From: Apostichopus leukothele
Taxonomy: Eukaryota > Echinodermata > Holothuroidea > Aspidochirotida > Stichopodidae
Length of the DNA: 26,666 nucleotides
Reading direction: 5' to 3'
Assembly (NCBI GenBank): GCA_010014835.2
Contig: JAAAKB020000005.1
Span: forward strand, 168,991 to 195,656
Both the position numbers and the translations under genes were made by a program. Positions 22,821-26,666 of this stretch are shown here, piece by piece. Every line of letters starts with the position of its first letter. Positions within the stretch are counted from its first letter, which is position 1. The notes under the pieces are model-generated. The model ran no database searches, was not told the origin of the DNA, and worked only from the letters and a program-made list of their open reading frames with translations.

Positions 22821-23081
22821 TTATGACCTTGATGATACCCAGCCACTACCAAGACCATTCATTCCTCTTGACCTGCCAGGTATTTCATTCTTGTCAATAT
22901 TTCCACACTGGTTTGCAAACTCTCTGTTATTATGGTTAACAGTGTTGCAACAAACCAGGGAAATCCTACAGTCTGAGTAGCATTTACAATCAAACATGAA
23001 CTTAGAATCACAACATGGAATAAGTGACATTCCAACACATTGGGTGTAGCAATTAGACAGAGATCTATGCAGTTTATCCAT
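22821..23081 (-). CDS. Tentative somatomedin-B-like cysteine-rich ORF
   Basis: This 86-codon frame has ten cysteines among residues 11-59: C11-x3-C15-x7-C23-C24-x7-C32-x-C34-x3-C38-x5-C44-C45-x13-C59. The CxC-x3-C-x5-CC core preceded by C-x3-C is the spacing of somatomedin B domains, which bind partners outside the cell and fold by four disulfides. The extra Cys pair at 23-24 and the long spacing before the last Cys are atypical, and the usual Asp-Tyr/Phe after the CC pair is Asn-Thr. No signal peptide is seen; the ATG at 23081 may be internal to an exon. Candidate donors are TGG|GTATCA (phase 0) and GGCAG|GTCAAG. The polypyrimidine support upstream is weak. Confidence 0.3.
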   Translation of the reverse strand: MDKLHRSLSNCYTQCVGMSLIPCCDSKFMFDCKCYSDCRISLVCCNTVNHNNREFANQCGNIDKNEIPGRSRGMNGLGSGWVSSRS

Positions 23082-23774
23082 TTGCAGCTGGTGTTGTTTC
23101 TATCCTAACATTTGTCATGCAAAAGACCTCTGCACAAATATCCATTAGTACTAGTTTAGTGATATTGGTGTTCACACCATATATAAAACAACAATGTCCA
23201 CACAGTTATCAAAATAAATGTTTGTTCACGTATTCTATGCCTGCAAAGCTTTGTTAGCAGATCAAGCTAGGCCTGGACTACTTTGCATACAAATGAGGTT
23301 ACTTTATTGCTAAGGTTCATATCTCTAAAATCTATCACTGTTACAAACATAACAGGTGAAGAAATTTTGACAACTGCATGAACAGCCCCACAATGTATCT
23401 TTCATTCTCACTGAACCCTGTCTACATGGCCTTACAAGAAGCAGTGACCTTTTACAAAGCAACCAATGTCAATTCTTTCAATTAAAAATTCAACTTTGGC
23501 AAAGTCACTCAAGCATTTTGAAAGTTTTACAAATTTTCTAGCTGTCATCAATATCAATCACATGAGTCTATTATAGTTAGTCTCCCACTCATATATATAT
23601 GTAGAGTTTCGCACACCTATATTAACAGAAGGATATAGCCCTTGATAACAACCCTAGCCACACTGTACTGAATATGGCTACTGTACTATCTAACTATCTT
23701 AAAATAGCCATCTACCAATATCTACAGTAAATAAGAGTACAGCTGACACCAGAACAGGAGGATACCACTTCCAT

Positions 23775-23819
23775 GGTTACATCAGGGAGTTGTTCCATAA
23801 CAACTCCCTGGTTACATCA
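23775..23819. repeat. Perfect hairpin framed by 10-bp direct repeats
   Basis: AGGGAGTTGTT (23784-23794) and AACAACTCCCT (23799-23809) form perfect 11-bp arms around a four-base loop CCAT. The hairpin is bordered by GGTTACATCA at 23775-23784 and 23810-23819. It is small but unusually regular. Confidence 0.85.
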
Positions 23820-26549
23820 TCAACTCATTGCTTCAAACATTCCCCATAATACTAAATGGGAACAATAGAAGGTTATTAGTTGCTTAGTGTGATTATGTAT
23901 ATGAACATGATTCTATTATCATAAAGGTGTGATCATGGAGAGCTCTATGACTCCATGTTGTAATAAATATATTAATTGGATTTGTAAACAGCTAGGATTG
24001 AAAGAGAATAGTCTTACAATTGGATGAACTAAGGAAAGGTAACTAGCAATTCCATTTTGGCAGCATTTTTAATGCGGGAAACTATCAGAGTAATACATGT
24101 ATCAGTGTTGTATCACAGTGGTTCAAAACATTATTACATTCTTAGAAATGAATACTCTAGCAATCCTGAAAAATGAATGCCTACATATATATGCAGCATG
24201 AAGCAACTTCATTTGTGGAGAAATTTCTCACTTAATTGTTAGCCTGGTAGGCAGCAGTGCTTTGAATAATATTCCCTTTCTATAACTTTACAGAGAGAAC
24301 AAAGTGCAGCACTAAACAGTTCCATTTGAATGATCATTTGTACTGACTGTCCTTGAGAACATTTTAAGAATATTGGTTTGTGAACTTGAGCCTACTCAAG
24401 GTGACTATGACATGATCACACACAACTGTAAAAAGGGTTTTCTTTGTATAATTAACAAAAACCAGTCTGGCTTTGATTCATTTAGAGAGGACTTTTCACT
24501 TCATTATCAGACCTATCTCTTTGCTTATTCTATACTTGAGCATTCTTTTGTGAGTGTGTGTTAGTTGTTGTTCACAGGTTGACTTTACTACCGCTAAGAA
24601 TTTCAAGATTTTAAGTTTGCATAATTTACAAAGACGACCAATCTACTTGGTGGAGATAGAGGAATAACTGGGAAAGGTAAAAGTCTGTGAATATAAATTC
24701 ATTCATTTTATAGGTCTGCTGAGCTAAGTCAAATAAGACACTGTTCTGCAGATGAAAACTAAGACTATAGCAAGCAAAAGACAACCAAAGCCAGCCAGCT
24801 CTGTGAAATAGGTAACTTGCCAGCCAGTCAGAAAATATAAGTTATTGTAAAATTGACCAGTTGCCTATAAATTCCTTCATTCCTCAAAATAACCAACATT
24901 GGTAAAAGGTCAAATAATGACCAACTCAAGGCAAATTGCTACTTTTCAACATCTTCTTTACTTAACCTGATTGTCCAAGCTGTTTCATTCCTCTTCATGA
25001 CCTAAATAGAAGAACAGTTTAAAGCGATATGATGGTCCGATCCACTGACATACAAGCTATCAGTTGGTGTTAAAAGGTCCTTTCGTCTTTGACCAACAAC
25101 GAAGCCAAACATTGGAATGTGATTAAATACATATCATATCATAGTATAAATAAGCAGAAAATAACAGTTACTAAGTCATTTCTGCAGAATTTTTTTGCCT
25201 TGAATTTTTGTTGTTGTTAACTTATGATAATGTTGGATGCTAAAGTTTCAAAATATAGCAGTTTCTTGTCTTGACTATTCAAATTTATTTCAAAACAAAA
25301 GGACAGAACAAAGAATAAATTCCCCCCGAGTTCACAATTCAAATTGTGACTTTTTTAATTCAGATTTCAACAGATACAGTAGTTCATAGATAACAGTTCT
25401 TTGGGTAGAAAATTTAGGATGATCTTGCTTCAAATGAAAGATTGCAAGTTTGTGGGTTGGGCTAGTAAATTCAAAAATTAGCAATTATTGCAAAAAGTTG
25501 CTTTAAAGATGCATTTCGCATTGAATTGTAATTTTAAGCCAACTTATGTCATATTACGGACAAAACATTCTTTACACCTCACTCTTACTAAGTACTGTAA
25601 AGAATTCTATTGTGGGTAAAACCACTGGTTGCTCCAAGTAATACGAACCAGTTGGTTTCATCCTTTATAGTGGACTAGGTAACAGATGTTGTACTCTATT
25701 CTTGGATGGCCAGACGATGTTACCTCCAAATGAAAACTCTAATGCAGGTTGTAGATTATTTAAGTCCAAGGAAGTAAATTAGAATTGGCCTTCCAAGGGT
25801 AGCATACATATAGCTTTAAATACATGAACACCCTGGACATCAAGAAGGATTACCTCTGTTTGACATGAACTCTAATGCTTGACAGATGTCATAAAAATGT
25901 CACTTTCAAATGTCAAGTAGGTTAATTGGGGTTACATGCTTCCTGATGTATTACTAAATCCATACTTGAATCACTCAAAATTACCAGATCTCCCAAGGAG
26001 TTACTAGACATGGGCTTTAAAGGTCACCATTACATACAGTATGAACTTTCCTTAACAACTGTGATTAATTGAATGTCAAACAATATCTCTATGTTTAATT
26101 TGGGGGAAATCATTTTCTCATTTTCAAGTAAAGACAAATAATAAAAGAGTGCATAATTAGAAATTTTGAGTGATTTTTGAAAAAAGTTCTCTGCCTAATA
26201 ATTATGTATAAATCCATAATGAATGTAAATTAAATTTCATAAGGATGACTTGGATCCAGGTCTTAATATAAGTATATATATCCCAAGGGTCCAATGTTAT
26301 TGAATAAACCAGCCCAACCAGGAAATAATAACTCTGCACATGCTATGCAAGTTCCTGTGAATTGAAATGGCACAGATCTGCATAGAGCAATAAAATGTTT
26401 GGCTAGATCTGTGGGATTTCCAGTCAGTGACATAAGAATCTAAAAAAAAACAGCTTCCTCTCCAATCCATCCCCTCCCCCAGTGTAGTGGAGCCCATTTT
26501 AAGGTTGGTGGATGGGGACTACAGCTATAGCCTCCCCTAGGACCCATCC

Positions 26550-26550
<1 letters not shown>

Positions 26551-26580
<30 letters not shown>

Positions 26581-26656
26581 ACTCCCCCCCCCCCCGCTCC
26601 CTCCCCTTCTGTTTCCCTTTTTATTACAATATTTATATTTTTTTTTTTTTTTTTTT
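26551..26656 (+). repeat. Poly-C and poly-T tracts at the window edge
   Basis: Thirty C at 26551-26580 are followed by ACT, about 12 more C, a C/T-rich stretch and then a run of about 20 T. It could be a contig edge or low-complexity intron. Base counts are unreliable here. Confidence 0.9.
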
Positions 26657-26666
26657 ATTTTTTATA

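Larger units (their letters stand above)
14800..26666 (-). other. Large upstream Slit intron (at least 11.9 kb, partial)
   Basis: I searched this stretch for further 72-bp LRR exons (acceptor-G-xLxxN start and GTAAG-type donor) and found none, so the N-terminal cap and first LRRs of Slit are likely beyond the right edge. It holds repeats at 15080-15300, 19660-20300 and 22336-22580, hairpins at 17205-17230 and 23775-23819, two cysteine-rich minus-strand frames (21784-21975 and 22821-23081) and homopolymer tracts at the right edge. Outside these I see nothing I can name. Confidence 0.6.

Noticed and set aside
26297-26497. 66-codon minus-strand frame near the right edge
   Set aside because: It contains a candidate acceptor before NLHSMC but no LRR or other domain pattern; likely chance.

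Overview
The window looks like eukaryotic, metazoan genomic DNA. It is AT-rich, has no long open reading frame (the longest is about 110 codons), carries many mini- and microsatellites, and its only convincing coding sequence is a set of short exons with GT/AG boundaries. A dispersed repeat with a roughly 130-150 bp period, built around TGACCTTTGACC-like cores, is of a kind I associate with marine deuterostomes. An echinoderm, possibly a sea cucumber, is my best guess, but this is inference and not proven here.

The minus strand carries six consecutive internal exons of a Slit-family gene (secreted leucine-rich-repeat guidance ligand for Robo receptors). Read 5'->3' on the minus strand, right to left, they are five 72-bp exons that each encode one 24-residue LRR (14728-14799, 11172-11243, 10325-10396, 5858-5929, 4814-4885), then a 164-bp exon with the cysteine-rich LRR C-terminal cap (624-787). 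All five LRR exons are phase 2 to phase 2, so they join cleanly. The cap and the last two LRRs match the end of the first LRR domain (D1) of Slit proteins closely. The signal peptide, N-terminal cap and first LRRs lie to the right of the window. D2-D4 and the EGF/laminin-G part lie to the left.

The most interesting feature is the cluster of three homologous exons (14728, 11172, 10325). All resemble the same canonical D1 repeat, the one carrying a PRKAFR-type motif. They are an exon-duplication series that either lengthens the D1 solenoid or offers alternative cassettes for that repeat.

The rest is intron: about 4.0, 1.0, 4.4, 0.8 and 3.5 kb between exons, plus at least 11.9 kb upstream of the 14.7-kb exon. 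These introns hold a 65-bp tandem array (67-361), a duplicated about 96-bp block (3446-3654), an 18-unit 29-bp minisatellite with dimeric higher-order structure (12733-13570), a degenerate about 140-bp tandem array (19660-20300), a 22-bp minisatellite (22336-22580), hairpins, and poly-C/poly-G tracts. Two cysteine-rich minus-strand ORFs in the large intron (SMB-like at 22821-23081, EGF-like at 21784-21975) are tentative exons of another gene.
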